Source: Arthrobacter sp. H16F315
Lineage (GTDB): Bacteria > Actinomycetota > Actinomycetes > Actinomycetales > Micrococcaceae
Assembly (NCBI RefSeq): GCF_024124825.1
Contig: NZ_JAMXSS010000002.1
Location: 1,426,001-1,490,000 of the forward strand
DNA length: 64,000 nucleotides
Reading direction: 5' to 3'
Under the pieces are notes generated by a model. That model saw only the letters and a list, made by a program, of their open reading frames with translations. It had not been told where the DNA came from and did no database searches. A program made the translations under genes and the position numbers. Shown one piece after another: positions 19,357 to 27,730 of this stretch (positions within the stretch are counted from its first letter, which is position 1; the number at the start of each line of letters is the position of its first letter).

Positions 19357-20684
19357 CTACTTGGCGAGCAGCCGCACGTGGTCCGGAGTCAGCTCCGAGA
19401 TCCGGCTGACGCCGAGCAAGGCCATGGTCCGGAGCATATCCGTCTCCAGGATCGCAATGGCCCGGTCCACACCGGCCCGGCCGCCCGCCATCAGTCCGTA
19501 GAGGTAGGCGCGGCCGATCAGGGTGAAATCGGCGCCCAGGGCCAGGGCAGCGATGATGTCCGCCCCGCTCATGATGCCGGTATCCAGAATGATCGCTGCG
19601 TCGCTGTGGTCCGCCTGGAAGGCAGCTGCGACCTCCGGAAGAAGATGGAACGGGACCGGAGCGCGGTCCAGCTGCCGGCCGCCGTGGTTGGAGATCACGA
19701 CGCCGTCGGCACCGTGGTCAACCACCTTGCGGGCATCCTCGACCGTTTGGATGCCCTTGACCACAAGCTTGCCCTTCCAGGTTGCGCGCAGCCAGTCCAG
19801 GTCCTCGAACGTCAGTGTGGGATCAAACATCGAGTTGATCAGGTCCGCGACGGTGCCGGTATAGCGCGAGAGCGAGGCAAAGGTCAGCGGCTCATGGGTC
19901 AGGAAATTGAACCACCACGCCGGCCGGTAGGAGGCATCTGCAACCGTCTTCAGCGTCAGGGCCGGCGGGATGGTCATGCCGTTGCGGACGTCCCGGAGGC
20001 GGGCGCCCGCGACGGCGGTGTCCACGGTAACCATCAGGGTGTCGTTTCCGGCCCTGGCCGCGCGTTCGATCAGCTCCAGCGAGCGGTCCCGGTCCGTCCA
20101 CAGGTAGAGCTGGAACCAGTTCCTGCCCCCCGGTGCGGCAGCGGCCACGTCCTCGATCGAGGCAGTGCCCATAGTGGAGAGTGTGGTGGGATTCCGGCCG
20201 CCGCGGCGGCCTGGGAGCCGGCGTACTCGCCCTCGGACTGCATCATCCGGGTGAAGCCGGTAGGCGCGATACCCACCGGCAGCCGGGATGGCTTACCGAG
20301 GATCTGCGTGCCAAGGTCCACCCGGGAGACGTCGCGCAGGATGCCTGGCCTGAACTCAATATCCAGGAACGCCTGGCGGGCGCGGCGCAGGGTGATCTCA
20401 GCTTCGGCCGCGCCGTCCGTGTAGTCGAACGGGGCCTGCGGGGTGCGGCGCTTGGCCATGTCCCGGAGATCCCAGATGGTGCTGGCCCGGCTCAGCCTGG
20501 CGGCCCGGCCGAACCCGGGCTTCTTGAACTGCATGAGCGGGGCGAGGTCCGAGTACTTCGGGACGCGGCGCTTGAGGGCTGCGGGAACGCTGCCCGGGGT
20601 GGCCGCGGCGGGACGGCGGTCAGCGCCGGTGTCTGTTGGCTGGGTGGGAGCCTCGGGGTTGCCGGGCTCGATGGTCTGCGTCAT
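19357..20684 (-). CDS. lldD: FMN-dependent alpha-hydroxy-acid (L-lactate) dehydrogenase/oxidase (apparent frameshift)
   Basis: About 443 residues. The TIM-barrel flavoprotein shows [13 protein letters not shown], the catalytic [12 protein letters not shown] (His as base, Arg for the carboxylate) and the FMN phosphate loop [12 protein letters not shown] followed by GRAYLYGL. It oxidises L-lactate or a related 2-hydroxy acid. The frame is lost at the three G at 20188-20190; one more base gives [17 protein letters not shown]. The start ATG 20684 has GGAGG seven bases upstream. The divergent FadR-type regulator and its two operators support the lactate assignment. Confidence 0.85.
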
Positions 20685-20753
20685 TGCTGCCTCCGGGCAG
20701 GTCTCGTGGTCCTGGGTGTCGGGTCCCCACAAGGAATATGCCGGCGGGGAATG

Positions 20754-20802
20754 TGGTCCGACCACAGTCTAGGGCCTATGGTCCAACCACATCAAGTAGG
20801 CT
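20754..20802. promoter_or_regulatory. Divergent lldD/lldR control region with two GntR operators
   Basis: Two copies of TGGTNNNACCA, TGGTCCGACCA (20754-20764) and TGGTCCAACCA (20779-20789), are spaced 25 bp apart. This matches the FadR-subfamily (LldR-like) operator form. A -10 box TAGGCT (20797-20802) serves the regulator, six bases before its ATG. On the other strand TAGACT (20771-20766) with TTGATG could serve lldD. The operators overlap both promoters, which suggests repression of both genes. Confidence 0.75.
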
Positions 20803-20808
20803 GGTGCT

Positions 20809-21498
20809 ATGCGCACCCACCAGCTTGTCCTGACTTGGATTGAGGGCCAGCTCTCCAGCGGTCGGCTCGCCCTGGGCGGACGCCTGCCGCCCGAACGCAC
20901 CCTGGCCGAGCAGCTTAAGGTCTCCCGCACCTCCGTCCGTGAGGCCATCCGGGTTCTGGAAGCCATGGGAGTGCTCAGGGCCGGGGTTGGGTCGGGCCCG
21001 GAGGCGGGCACTATTGTCATCGCAGACCCCACGGCAGCCTTGGGCTCCGCCCTCCGGCTGCACGTGGCCACCTCCCACTTGCCCGTTAAGGACATTGTGG
21101 AGACGCGTGTGCTGCTGGAGTCCTGGGCCGCAGCTCGCGCCCGTCCGGATTCGCCGGCACTCGCGGAGGCGGCAAGCCTGCTGGAAAAAATGGAGGACTG
21201 TGCCGGGACGGAGGCGTTCCTGGCGCTGGATGTGCAATTCCACCTGGCGCTGGCGGATGCCGCGGGCAACGCCGTGGTCAGCGCGATGATGGGCTCCCTC
21301 CGCGAAGCCATCCAGGACTACGCCGGCGGGTTGACCGGCAACCTCCCGGACTGGGACGCCACGGCTGCACGGCTTCGTGTGGAACACCGAAGCATCCTTG
21401 CCGCCATCACCGGCCGCGACGGCGGCCGCGCGGCCCAGCTGGTGGCGGACCATATCGAGGGCTACTACGCGGAAGCCGGGGTGGGATCCGGGGCGTGA
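20809..21498 (+). CDS. lldR: FadR-subfamily GntR regulator, LldR-like
   Basis: 229 residues. Residues 1-70 are the winged helix (GGRLPPERTLAEQLKVSRTS, VREAIRVLEAMGVL). Residues 90-220 are the all-helical FCD ligand domain, with ETRVLLESWAARAR-like helices and the conserved LDVQFHLALADAAGN and VEHRSILAAI. Because it sits head to head with lldD and has two matching operators between them, it most likely senses lactate and represses lldD and itself. The symbol is assigned by context. Confidence 0.85.
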   Translation: MRTHQLVLTWIEGQLSSGRLALGGRLPPERTLAEQLKVSRTSVREAIRVLEAMGVLRAGVGSGPEAGTIVIADPTAALGSALRLHVATSHLPVKDIVETRVLLESWAAARARPDSPALAEAASLLEKMEDCAGTEAFLALDVQFHLALADAAGNAVVSAMMGSLREAIQDYAGGLTGNLPDWDATAARLRVEHRSILAAITGRDGGRAAQLVADHIEGYYAEAGVGSGA

Positions 21499-21545
21499 CC
21501 CGGCGTGTGATCTGCTGCGAAGGCGGCAATGTTACGCGCCGGCTT

Positions 21546-21694
21546 TTGCCGTCACGGCAAGCGCCGGGCTAACCTCGGGTCATGACTAATCGTTGGTATG
21601 CGTATTTTTCGTTGGCTCTGGAGGGGCCCGCGTCTAGCTAGCACGCCGCCAACCTTCCTTCAGAGCCAACAGGGCAGAGATTATTCTCTGCCCT
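21546..21694 (+). promoter_or_regulatory. aroG leader: promoter plus attenuation-type RNA hairpins
   Basis: TTGCCG (21546-21551) and TAACCT (21570-21575) with an 18-bp spacer form a promoter. Transcription should start at or next to the leader-peptide ATG. Downstream, GTTGGCTCTG (21611-21620, inside the leader ORF) pairs perfectly with CAGAGCCAAC (21661-21670). Immediately after this, AGGGCAGAGA (21671-21680) pairs perfectly with TCTCTGCCCT (21685-21694) around TTAT. No U-tract follows. The geometry is that of ribosome-mediated attenuation controlling aroG. Confidence 0.75.
21582..21641 (+). CDS. Leader peptide of aroG rich in aromatic codons
   Basis: 19 codons: MTNRWYAYFSLALEGPASS then TAG. 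Codons 5, 6, 8 and 9 are Trp, Tyr, Tyr and Phe, the three end products of the pathway that the DAHP synthase gene downstream starts. The ATG lies six bases after a -10 box, so it is likely leaderless. When aromatic tRNAs are scarce a ribosome would stall over these codons and cover the 5' arm of the first hairpin, which begins two codons after the Phe codon. Confidence 0.75.
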   Translation: MTNRWYAYFSLALEGPASS

Positions 21695-21756
21695 TCGCCA
21701 TTTCCCGGCGGGTTCTGATCAGGGCCCGCTCCGCACCTCGGAACAGGACCCGCCCC

Positions 21757-22869
21757 GTGAGTATCGAAGCAGCCCCAGAGTCCCACCAATCCACCTCGAA
21801 CCTGCGCGTGAGCGAGTTCACCCCGCTCCCCACCCCGCAGGAGATCGCTGCTAATTTGCCGCTGGATGCCCGACTGGCCGAGGTTGTCGGACGCAGCCGC
21901 GACGAGGTCCGCGCCGTGATGGACGGCGTCGACGACCGCCTGCTGGTTATTGTTGGCCCGTGCTCCATCCACGATCCCGAGGCTGGCCTGGAATACGCCC
22001 GCCGGCTGGTCAGTGAGGCTGAGAGGCACCGCGAAGACCTGCTGATCGTAATGCGCACCTACTTCGAGAAGCCCCGCACCACTGTGGGGTGGAAGGGCCT
22101 GATCAATGACCCCCGGCTGGACGGCAGCCACGACATCGCCGCAGGCCTGCGCGCGGCCCGGTCTTTCCTGCGCCAGGTCACCGGGCTCGGCCTCCCCGCC
22201 GCCACGGAGTTCCTCGAGCCCGTGAGCCCGCAGTACGTCGCGGACCTCGTCGCCTGGGGCGCGATCGGTGCCCGCACCACGGAGAGCCAGATCCACCGCC
22301 AGCTGGCGTCCGGGCTGTCGATGCCGATCGGCTTCAAGAACGGGACCGACGGCGACCTGCAGGTGGCGCTCGACGCGTGCAGCGCCGCGGCAGCCGCCCA
22401 GGCGTTCCTCGGGATCGACGGTGCAGGCCGGGCCGCGCTGGTCGCCACCGCCGGCAACCCGGACACCCACATCATCCTCCGCGGCGGACGCGGAGGGCCG
22501 AACTACTCCGTCGTGGACATCGAGGCCGCCACCGCCAAATTGGCTGCCATGCGGCTCAATCCCCGGCTGATCGTTGATGCGAGCCATGCCAACAGCGGCA
22601 AGGACCACCGCCGGCAGGCTGAAGTTGCCCTGGAAATCGGAGCCCGGCTGGCGGGCGGCGGCAGCATGGGGGGAGCCATTGCCGGCGTGATGCTGGAGAG
22701 CTTCCTGGTCGGCGGGGCGCAAAACCTTGACGTTGCCGAGCATGCCGCCGGAACGGACCAGCTGGTCTACGGCCAGAGCGTGACGGACGCCTGCATGGGC
22801 TGGGATGTGACGGAATCGGTGTTGGCGTCGCTGGCGGCTTCTGCTCGTGTGCGCCGGACCCGAGCCTAA
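21757..22869 (+). CDS. aroG: 3-deoxy-7-phosphoheptulonate synthase, class I
   Basis: 370 residues from GTG 21757. The AroFGH-type fold is shown by LLVIVGPCSIHDPEAGLEY, RTYFEKPRTTVGWKGLINDP, the metal-ligand region RGGRGGPNY and VDASHANSGKDHRRQ. It condenses phosphoenolpyruvate and erythrose-4-phosphate, the first step to Phe, Tyr and Trp. The start follows AGGA; the frame open from 21598 overlaps the leader region and is not used. Expression is probably set by the leader described upstream. Type I enzymes are often feedback-inhibited, but which amino acid acts here is not visible. Confidence 0.93.
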   Translation: MSIEAAPESHQSTSNLRVSEFTPLPTPQEIAANLPLDARLAEVVGRSRDEVRAVMDGVDDRLLVIVGPCSIHDPEAGLEYARRLVSEAERHREDLLIVMRTYFEKPRTTVGWKGLINDPRLDGSHDIAAGLRAARSFLRQVTGLGLPAATEFLEPVSPQYVADLVAWGAIGARTTESQIHRQLASGLSMPIGFKNGTDGDLQVALDACSAAAAAQAFLGIDGAGRAALVATAGNPDTHIILRGGRGGPNYSVVDIEAATAKLAAMRLNPRLIVDASHANSGKDHRRQAEVALEIGARLAGGGSMGGAIAGVMLESFLVGGAQNLDVAEHAAGTDQLVYGQSVTDACMGWDVTESVLASLAASARVRRTRA

Positions 22870-22940
22870 ACATTGGCGTGCCCGGACAGCCAGGGTGAAA
22901 TCCGTCCAAGCGCCGGCAGATTGACGGTAACTCTTTCACA

Positions 22941-22968
22941 TTGGCACCATCAGCCCCTAGAGTATCTA
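22941..22968 (+). promoter_or_regulatory. Candidate promoter of the bldC-like gene
   Basis: TTGGCA (22941-22946) and TATCTA (22963-22968) are separated by 16 bp, about 90 bp before the ATG at 23057. This would give a transcript with an untranslated leader of roughly 80 bases. No other promoter-like pair is as good in the interval. Confidence 0.4.
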
Positions 22969-23056
22969 ACACATGGTTGTTTGATGGCTCAGCATCGGCA
23001 CACCGCCATGTCGTTCAGATGCGGCTGCCGTTCGCTTGAGTAAAGGAAACAGGGAA

Positions 23057-23269
23057 ATGTCTTCGGAGGCTAACTTCTCCAACGCCCGCTTCTTGACCGT
23101 GGCCGAAGTCGCGGACGTGATGCGGGTGTCCAAAATGACCGTGTACCGGCTTGTTCATTCCGGCGAGATGCCGGCAGTCCGGTTCGGGCGCTCCTACCGG
23201 GTGCCGGAAACCGCCGTGGAGCAGTACCTCAAGGGCGCTGTCGTCGACGGACACACGGAAACGGCCTGA
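23057..23269 (+). CDS. bldC: BldC-like MerR-type helix-turn-helix DNA-binding protein
   Basis: 70 residues, a single winged-helix domain: FLTVAEVADVMRVSKMTVYR then SGEMPAVRFGRSYRVPETAV. This matches the small excisionase/MerR-like BldC family, conserved and stand-alone in actinobacteria and a developmental regulator in Streptomyces. No recombinase or phage genes are nearby, so an excisionase role is unlikely. ATG 23057 follows AAAGGAAACAGGG. The targets in a non-sporulating relative are unknown. Confidence 0.85.
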   Translation: MSSEANFSNARFLTVAEVADVMRVSKMTVYRLVHSGEMPAVRFGRSYRVPETAVEQYLKGAVVDGHTETA

Positions 23270-23469
23270 TTCCCTGCGTTCTTTACACCGGAAATCACAA
23301 CGTCCGGCCACCCGGGCCGGCCTGCGGTCGTAGTCTGCCCCCGATAGGCGGTACCCTGTTAAGGAACGTTTTACGTCATTGTAAGAACCTGTCAGTTGTA
23401 CAGTCTGCTGCTTAGCCCGCGGATCCTTTCCAACAGGCAGGTACTGCATCTAGCCGGTAAGGAACTTTC

Positions 23470-23568
23470 GTGGGTTCAGTTATTAAGAAGCGTCGCAAGC
23501 GTATGGCCAAGAAGAAGCACCGCAAGCTGCTTCGCAAGACGCGCCACCAGCGTCGCAATAAGAAGTAG
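23470..23568 (+). CDS. Small ribosomal protein bS22 / AURKAIP1-COX24 domain protein
   Basis: 32 residues from GTG: MGSVIKKRRKRMAKKKHRKL followed by a further basic stretch ending QRRNKK. More than half the residues are Lys or Arg. This is the tiny actinobacterial 30S protein (bS22) that is homologous to mitochondrial AURKAIP1/COX24 and was seen in mycobacterial ribosome structures. It is shorter than most gene-calling cut-offs. A terminator follows 20 bp later, so it is a single-gene unit. The 200 bases before it hold only its promoter region. Confidence 0.9.
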   Translation: MGSVIKKRRKRMAKKKHRKLLRKTRHQRRNKK

Positions 23569-23587
23569 AGATACTTCGCATTATGTC

Positions 23588-23620
23588 AATGCCCGTTGCC
23601 TTCCCGGCAGCGGGCATTTT
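23588..23620 (+). terminator. Terminator after bS22
   Basis: AATGCCCGTTGCC pairs with GGCAGCGGGCATT, with one G-T pair, and is followed by TTTT. It ends the bS22 message. From here to 23780 there is only GC-rich sequence with short repeats of GCGACGC; no gene is supported. Confidence 0.8.
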
Positions 23621-23779
23621 CTTTGGCTTGTCGCGCCAGCTGGCGACGCCGGACGCGCGCGGGCGCAGGCGAGGCAAGGGAAACGCTGGCGACGCGCGGA
23701 TCCGCGCAGCGCTCGGCCCGAAGCGCACCGCCGGGGTAGAAGAGCGTCGGAAAGCGGCGTGGCAGGGGTGTGTCCGCGG

Positions 23780-24597
23780 TCAGATAGAGGGGCCGCGGAA
23801 GCGGGAGAACCCCCGCCAGAGGCCGTAGACGGCGCCGCCAACCGTGGCGGCCTTGAGCCCCAGGGTGGCGGCGCGGCGGCCGGAACGGAAGTCGTAGACC
23901 GGCCAGTTGTGTTCGCGGGCGTGACGGCGGAGCCGGGAATCCGGGTTGATGGCCACGGGGTGGCCCACCATGCTCAGCAGCGGGATGTCGTTGTGCGAAT
24001 CGCTGTAGGCCCAGCACCGGGCCAGGTCCAGGCCCTCGGCATCGGCTACCGCCCTGACGGCGACCGCTTTGGCGGGACCATGCAGGATTTCGCCGACCAG
24101 CCGCCCGGTGTAGGACCCGTCCACGATTTCGCCCACGGTGCCGAGGGCTCCGGTGAGTCCGAGCCTCGTCGAGATCACCGTGGCCACTTCGATCGGCGTC
24201 GCCGTGACAAGCCAGACCCGGCGGCCTACCCGTAGGTGCTGCTCCGCCAGCGCCTTGGCGCCCGGCCAGATCCGGGATTCAATCATTTCGTCATAGACTT
24301 CTTCGCCGAGTGCCTCGATGTCCGCAACGGTGATTCCGGCGGCGAGCGCCAGGGCGGTGTCCCGGACGGCGTGGACGTCGTCCATGTTCTCCCCGCGCAG
24401 CACAAACATCAGCTGTTTCCAGGCGAACCCGGCTGCCTGGCGAATGGAGAACGCCCCCGCTGGTGCATCTTGCGGGCCACATGGAACAAGCTGGCCCCCC
24501 GCATCAGGGTGTTGTCGACGTCGAAGAACGCGGCTTCGCCGTGCTGCGCCGCGGCAGCAGGTTCTGCGGCCGCGGCGGCGTACTTCTCTTCGGACAT
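23780..24597 (-). CDS. HAD-IB family phosphatase, SerB-like (apparent frameshift)
   Basis: About 272 residues. Motif I is AAFFDVDNTLM (nucleophile and acid Asp), motif II is LVTATP, and motif III/IV is YSDSHNDIPLLSMVG, all in order. This subfamily includes phosphoserine phosphatase-like enzymes; the substrate is not clear. The frame is lost at the run of five C at 24454-24458; one more base gives HQRGAFSIRQAAGFAWKQL. The C-terminal tail (GAVYGLWRGFSRFRG) is hydrophobic and may touch the membrane. In related actinobacteria this gene accompanies the glutaredoxin and rex genes that follow here. Confidence 0.82.
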
Positions 24598-24709
24598 GCC
24601 ACGAGTCTAGTCACCGACGGGGCCGGTTTCGTCCCGGCGGCTCGCCGCGGAGTCGCATGGCTCCGCGGCGGCGTCGACGCCGGACGGGACGCCGGGCTAC
24701 CGTGGAGCC

Positions 24710-24970
24710 ATGCCAAGCCCCGACGTCGTCCTCATCACCAAAGCTGACTGCCACCTGTGCTCGGCGGCGCGCGCCGCCGTCGACCGCGTCACAAAGAGCC
24801 TGGGAATCGGATGGCGCGAACAGCTGGTGGACGACGACGCCGAACTGCGGGAGCGCTTTGCCGAGGAGATTCCCGTGGTGCTGGTGGATGGTGTCCAGCG
24901 GGACTTCTGGAAGATCGACGAGGTCCGGCTGGACCGTACGCTGCGGCGGGCGCTGGGCCAGCAACCCTGA
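24710..24970 (+). CDS. Glutaredoxin-like (DUF836) thiol protein
   Basis: 86 residues with a thioredoxin fold: VVLITKADCHLCSAARAAV carries the CxxC active site at residues 14-17, and IPVVLVDG is the cis-proline loop. It probably reduces disulfides or glutathione/mycothiol adducts. It is divergent from the HAD gene and 85 bp before rex, a redox regulator, so the neighbourhood looks redox-related. TACCGT (24698-24703) lies six bases before the ATG, compatible with a leaderless message. Confidence 0.83.
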   Translation: MPSPDVVLITKADCHLCSAARAAVDRVTKSLGIGWREQLVDDDAELRERFAEEIPVVLVDGVQRDFWKIDEVRLDRTLRRALGQQP

Positions 24971-25054
24971 CCCGTCGCCGGAGCCGGGCGCTTTGTTCGC
25001 CGAACTGCGGGGGCCCTAGAGTGGAAGTCACAACGCGACTCAATGGAGCAGATA

Positions 25055-25749
25055 GTGACTTCGCTGGATTCATCCCCTGAGGCCGTGCCGGGGGATCAGG
25101 GACTGCCGCCAAGCAGATTCCGCCCGCGGCCGTGTCCCGGCTGACCATCTATCTGCGCGCCCTGACCACCTTGCTTGCGGAGGGGGTTGACCGGGTCTCG
25201 TCCGAATCGCTGGCCGAGGCCTCGGGCGTCAGCTCCTCCACCCTCCGCAAGGACCTTTCCTACGTCGGGTCCTACGGGACCCGCGGCGTGGGCTACGAAG
25301 TGCAGTTCCTCAACAGGCATATAGCAGCGGCCCTGGGCCTGACGCACGACTGGAAAGTGGCCATCGTCGGCGCCGGCAACCTGGGTAAGGCGCTGGCCCG
25401 GTACGGTGGCTTCGAATCCCGGGGCTTCGATATTGTGGCGATCTTCGATGCGGACCAGATGGTGGTGGGCAGCGAAGTGGGCTGGCTGCGGGTCAGCGAC
25501 GCCGCCGACCTGGAGCCGGTACTGCAACGCACGGGCGCGAACATGGTAGTGCTGGCCCTGCCGGCCGCCGTGGCACAGGACGTCTGCGAGCGGGTGATTG
25601 CCGCCGGGGTGCGCAGCATTCTCAGTTTTGCCCCGGTGATGCTGCAGGTTCCGCCGGGGGTCAACCTGAGAAAAGTGGATATGGCCACCGAACTGCAGAT
25701 CCTCGCCTACCATGCACAAAGGGCGCAGGACCCGGAGGTTGCTGGCTAG
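25055..25749 (+). CDS. rex: Redox-sensing transcriptional repressor Rex (apparent frameshift)
   Basis: About 232 residues. The N-terminal winged helix (LTIYLRALTTLLAEGVDRVS, SSSTLRKDLSYVGSYGTRGV) is followed by a Rossmann domain with the NADH motif VAIVGAGNLGKALARYGGF. Rex senses the NADH/NAD+ ratio and represses respiratory genes. The 5' end is in another frame: adding a base to the five G at 25090-25094 joins VPG to GSGTAAKQIPPAAVSRL. GTG 25055 is the likely start; a truncated reading from 25132 also keeps the whole DNA-binding domain. Confidence 0.9.
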
Positions 25750-25813
25750 TTAAAGTCAGCCCGTCCGGCTCCCGCGCCCCTTGCGCCGTTGCCCGGCTAG
25801 TAGCTGGTGCGCG

Positions 25814-26602
25814 CTAGTTCGGTCCGCCCGGCTGCCCGTAGGGGTTGGCGAACGGCTGCTGCTTGCTGAAGTACGGGGCCGTTGCCGGCAGGTACAACAT
25901 CACGATGCCGGCGATGCCCAGCAGGACTGCCAGGGTGCCGATGCTGAGCGGGAAGAGGCTGAACAGGGAGAGGGCAGCGAAGACGGTGCCCAGGATCCTG
26001 GCCCAGTTTTTGCCCTTGCGCACGTTCAAGGCCACGAGGGCATAGAGCCCGGCGCTGATCACTGCGAAGACCACGATGCTGCCCACCAGGGCACCCCTGA
26101 GGTCTTCGAACCGGATATCAGCCCCGCTGGCAGACATCTGCTGTTCAAACATGGCCCGCGTCCCGGGAGTGTCCAGGGTGCCGACCGCCAGCAGCAGGGA
26201 GATGATCCACACCGCGCCCGATGCGACGATGAGCCAAAAAGCGGTGTTGACCAGCTGCGGCATGGCGGGTTTGGCCTGCAGCTGCCCGGAGGGGTACTGG
26301 GCATAGGGGGACTGGCCGTACTGCGGCTGGTTGTACTGCGGCTGTCCATACGGCGGCGGGTTCTGGCCGTACTGCGGGGCCTGCGGGGAGTTTTGGCCGT
26401 ACTGCGGGGCAGCCTGCTGGCCGTAGGGCGGTGCCGAGGGCGCCTGGCCATACTCCGGAGCGGCAGGCGACACCTGGCCGTACTGCGGGGCGGAGGGCGG
26501 CTGCTGGCCGTGCTGGGGATCGTTCTGGCCGTAGCGGGGCGCCGGCTGTTCGCCGGGGGCGGGGGAGTCCGGGTTTGACGGCGGGACGGGCGGGATACTC
26601 AT
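25814..26602 (-). CDS. Membrane protein with Pro/Gln/Tyr-rich cytoplasmic N-terminus
   Basis: 262 residues. Residues 1-110 are low complexity, built from irregular repeats of the form APQYGQ or PQYNQ. The rest contains four hydrophobic segments (WLIVASGAVWIISLLLAV, GALVGSIVVFAVISAGLYAL, and two more), and the tail ends SKQQPFANPYGQPGGPN. This layout is common in actinobacterial membrane proteins of unknown function (DUF4064-like). The repeats are coding, not an array. Start at ATG 26602 with no clear ribosome site; monocistronic. Confidence 0.75.
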   Translation of the reverse strand: MSIPPVPPSNPDSPAPGEQPAPRYGQNDPQHGQQPPSAPQYGQVSPAAPEYGQAPSAPPYGQQAAPQYGQNSPQAPQYGQNPPPYGQPQYNQPQYGQSPYAQYPSGQLQAKPAMPQLVNTAFWLIVASGAVWIISLLLAVGTLDTPGTRAMFEQQMSASGADIRFEDLRGALVGSIVVFAVISAGLYALVALNVRKGKNWARILGTVFAALSLFSLFPLSIGTLAVLLGIAGIVMLYLPATAPYFSKQQPFANPYGQPGGPN

Positions 26603-26740
26603 GGGCGTTCCTTTACATGGCGCTCTGGTTCGGATACCGGAAACAGATTCCTGCCCTGCCCCCAGCCTGGATTCCTCCCACCGTACCGCGGGCAGGTGCC
26701 CTCGCGGATCATTCCCGAGGCGTATTCTCTGCGCGTGGCC

Positions 26741-26780
26741 GGGCCGTCAATGGGCCGTCAATGGGCCGTCAACGGGCCGG
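26741..26780. repeat. 11-bp tandem repeat in a 370-bp non-coding gap
   Basis: Three and a half copies of GGGCCGTCAAT (third copy ends C) occupy 26741-26780. The gap 26603-26970 otherwise contains only the terminator of the YceI gene. The repeat may vary in copy number between strains. No gene is supported in the gap. Confidence 0.7.
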
Positions 26781-26896
26781 CACCGGCATGGCGATCCCCG
26801 GAGGCTCCGGCGAGCAGCCCCGACCCGGAAGCCATGGGGTGGGCGCCGCCCAAACGCGGCCGATTCGACAAGACCCCGGCCGCAGGCTTAACGCAA

Positions 26897-26929
26897 CACC
26901 CCGCTCCGTCACGGGGACGAAGCGGGGTG
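26897..26929 (-). terminator. Hairpin downstream of the YceI gene
   Basis: CACCCCGCT (26897-26905) pairs with AGCGGGGTG (26921-26929), with a smaller CCGT/ACGG stem inside. It lies 40 bases after the YceI stop on the minus strand. No T-tract follows, so its strength is uncertain. Confidence 0.5.
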
Positions 26930-26970
26930 CAAGCGGCGGGCGCCGGGGCCGGCCGGTGGTTCGCTGCCGG

Positions 26971-27519
26971 CTAGGCTGCGGGGGCGATGAAGGCCAGTTC
27001 GAGGTTGACGGCCACCTTGTCACTGACGAGGACACCGCCGGCTTCGAGGACCGCGTTCCAGGTCAGGCCGAAGTCCTTGCGGCTGATCGTGGTTTCTGCG
27101 GACAGGCCGGCCCGGGTCATTCCGAAGGGGTCGACGGCAACGCCGTTGAACTCGGTCTCCAGGGCCACGGGACGGGTAACACCCTTGATGGTGAGCTCGC
27201 CCTGGAGTTCATAGCTGTCGCCCTTGGGCACGATGCCGGTGGAAACGAAGGAGATTTCCGGGAACTTCTCGACGTCGAAGAAGTCTTCGCCGCGCACGTG
27301 GCCGTCGCGGTTTGCGTCGCCGGAGTCGAAGCTGGCGGTTTTGATCGTGGCGTGGACCGTGGACTCGGCCACGTTCTCGGCGAGGCCAAGGGTGGCCTCC
27401 GCATCCTTGAACTGGCCGCGGACCTTGCTGATGCCGGCGTGGCGGACGGTGAAGGCAATCTCGCTGTGCGAGTTGTCAAGGGTCCAGGTGCCGGTGGTGA
27501 CGTTAGTGGGAAGTGCCAT
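26971..27519 (-). CDS. YceI family lipid-binding-like protein
   Basis: 182 residues, no signal peptide. The lipocalin-like YceI fold is recognisable from WTLDNSHSEIAFTVRHAGIS, SFDSGDANRDGHVRGEDFFD, and GLTWNAVLEAGGVLVSDKV. Family members bind polyisoprenoids and are often stress- or MarR-regulated. The start follows AAGGAGAAACACC. A palindrome 60-70 bp upstream may be an operator. The gene is transcribed alone. Confidence 0.88.
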   Translation of the reverse strand: MALPTNVTTGTWTLDNSHSEIAFTVRHAGISKVRGQFKDAEATLGLAENVAESTVHATIKTASFDSGDANRDGHVRGEDFFDVEKFPEISFVSTGIVPKGDSYELQGELTIKGVTRPVALETEFNGVAVDPFGMTRAGLSAETTISRKDFGLTWNAVLEAGGVLVSDKVAVNLELAFIAPAA

Positions 27520-27573
27520 GGTGTTTCTCCTTGAGTCGGGTGGGTCGTACCGTAGGTCTGATCGTCAGCTGAA

Positions 27574-27590
27574 ACTTCATTGGTTGAAGT
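27574..27590. promoter_or_regulatory. Palindrome upstream of the YceI gene
   Basis: ACTTCA-TTGGT-TGAAGT (27574-27590) is a perfect 6-bp inverted repeat, followed directly by a second dyad TTGA-AGTC-TCAA. It lies in the AT-richer 150-bp gap between YceI and the divergent phosphatase gene. It resembles MarR-family operators, but no regulator gene is adjacent. Confidence 0.45.
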
Positions 27591-27730
27591 CTCAACTAAG
27601 CGCTGCACTCAGTATAAACATGCATTTGCATCTTTTATTCCAACTCCGGGGAACATTTCTGAAAACTCTTGAGTTCTACTCCTTGTAGAAGATTTCGTCA
27701 TTAGCCCTGCCCTTTGAGAAACTGGTACAC

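Noticed and set aside
23057..23269. Phage excisionase
   Set aside because: The small MerR-like HTH fits BldC, and no integrase, attachment site or phage gene is nearby.
26290..26570. Tandem-repeat or CRISPR-like array
   Set aside because: The repeats encode APQYGQ-like units in frame in a membrane protein, are of irregular length and have no unique spacers.
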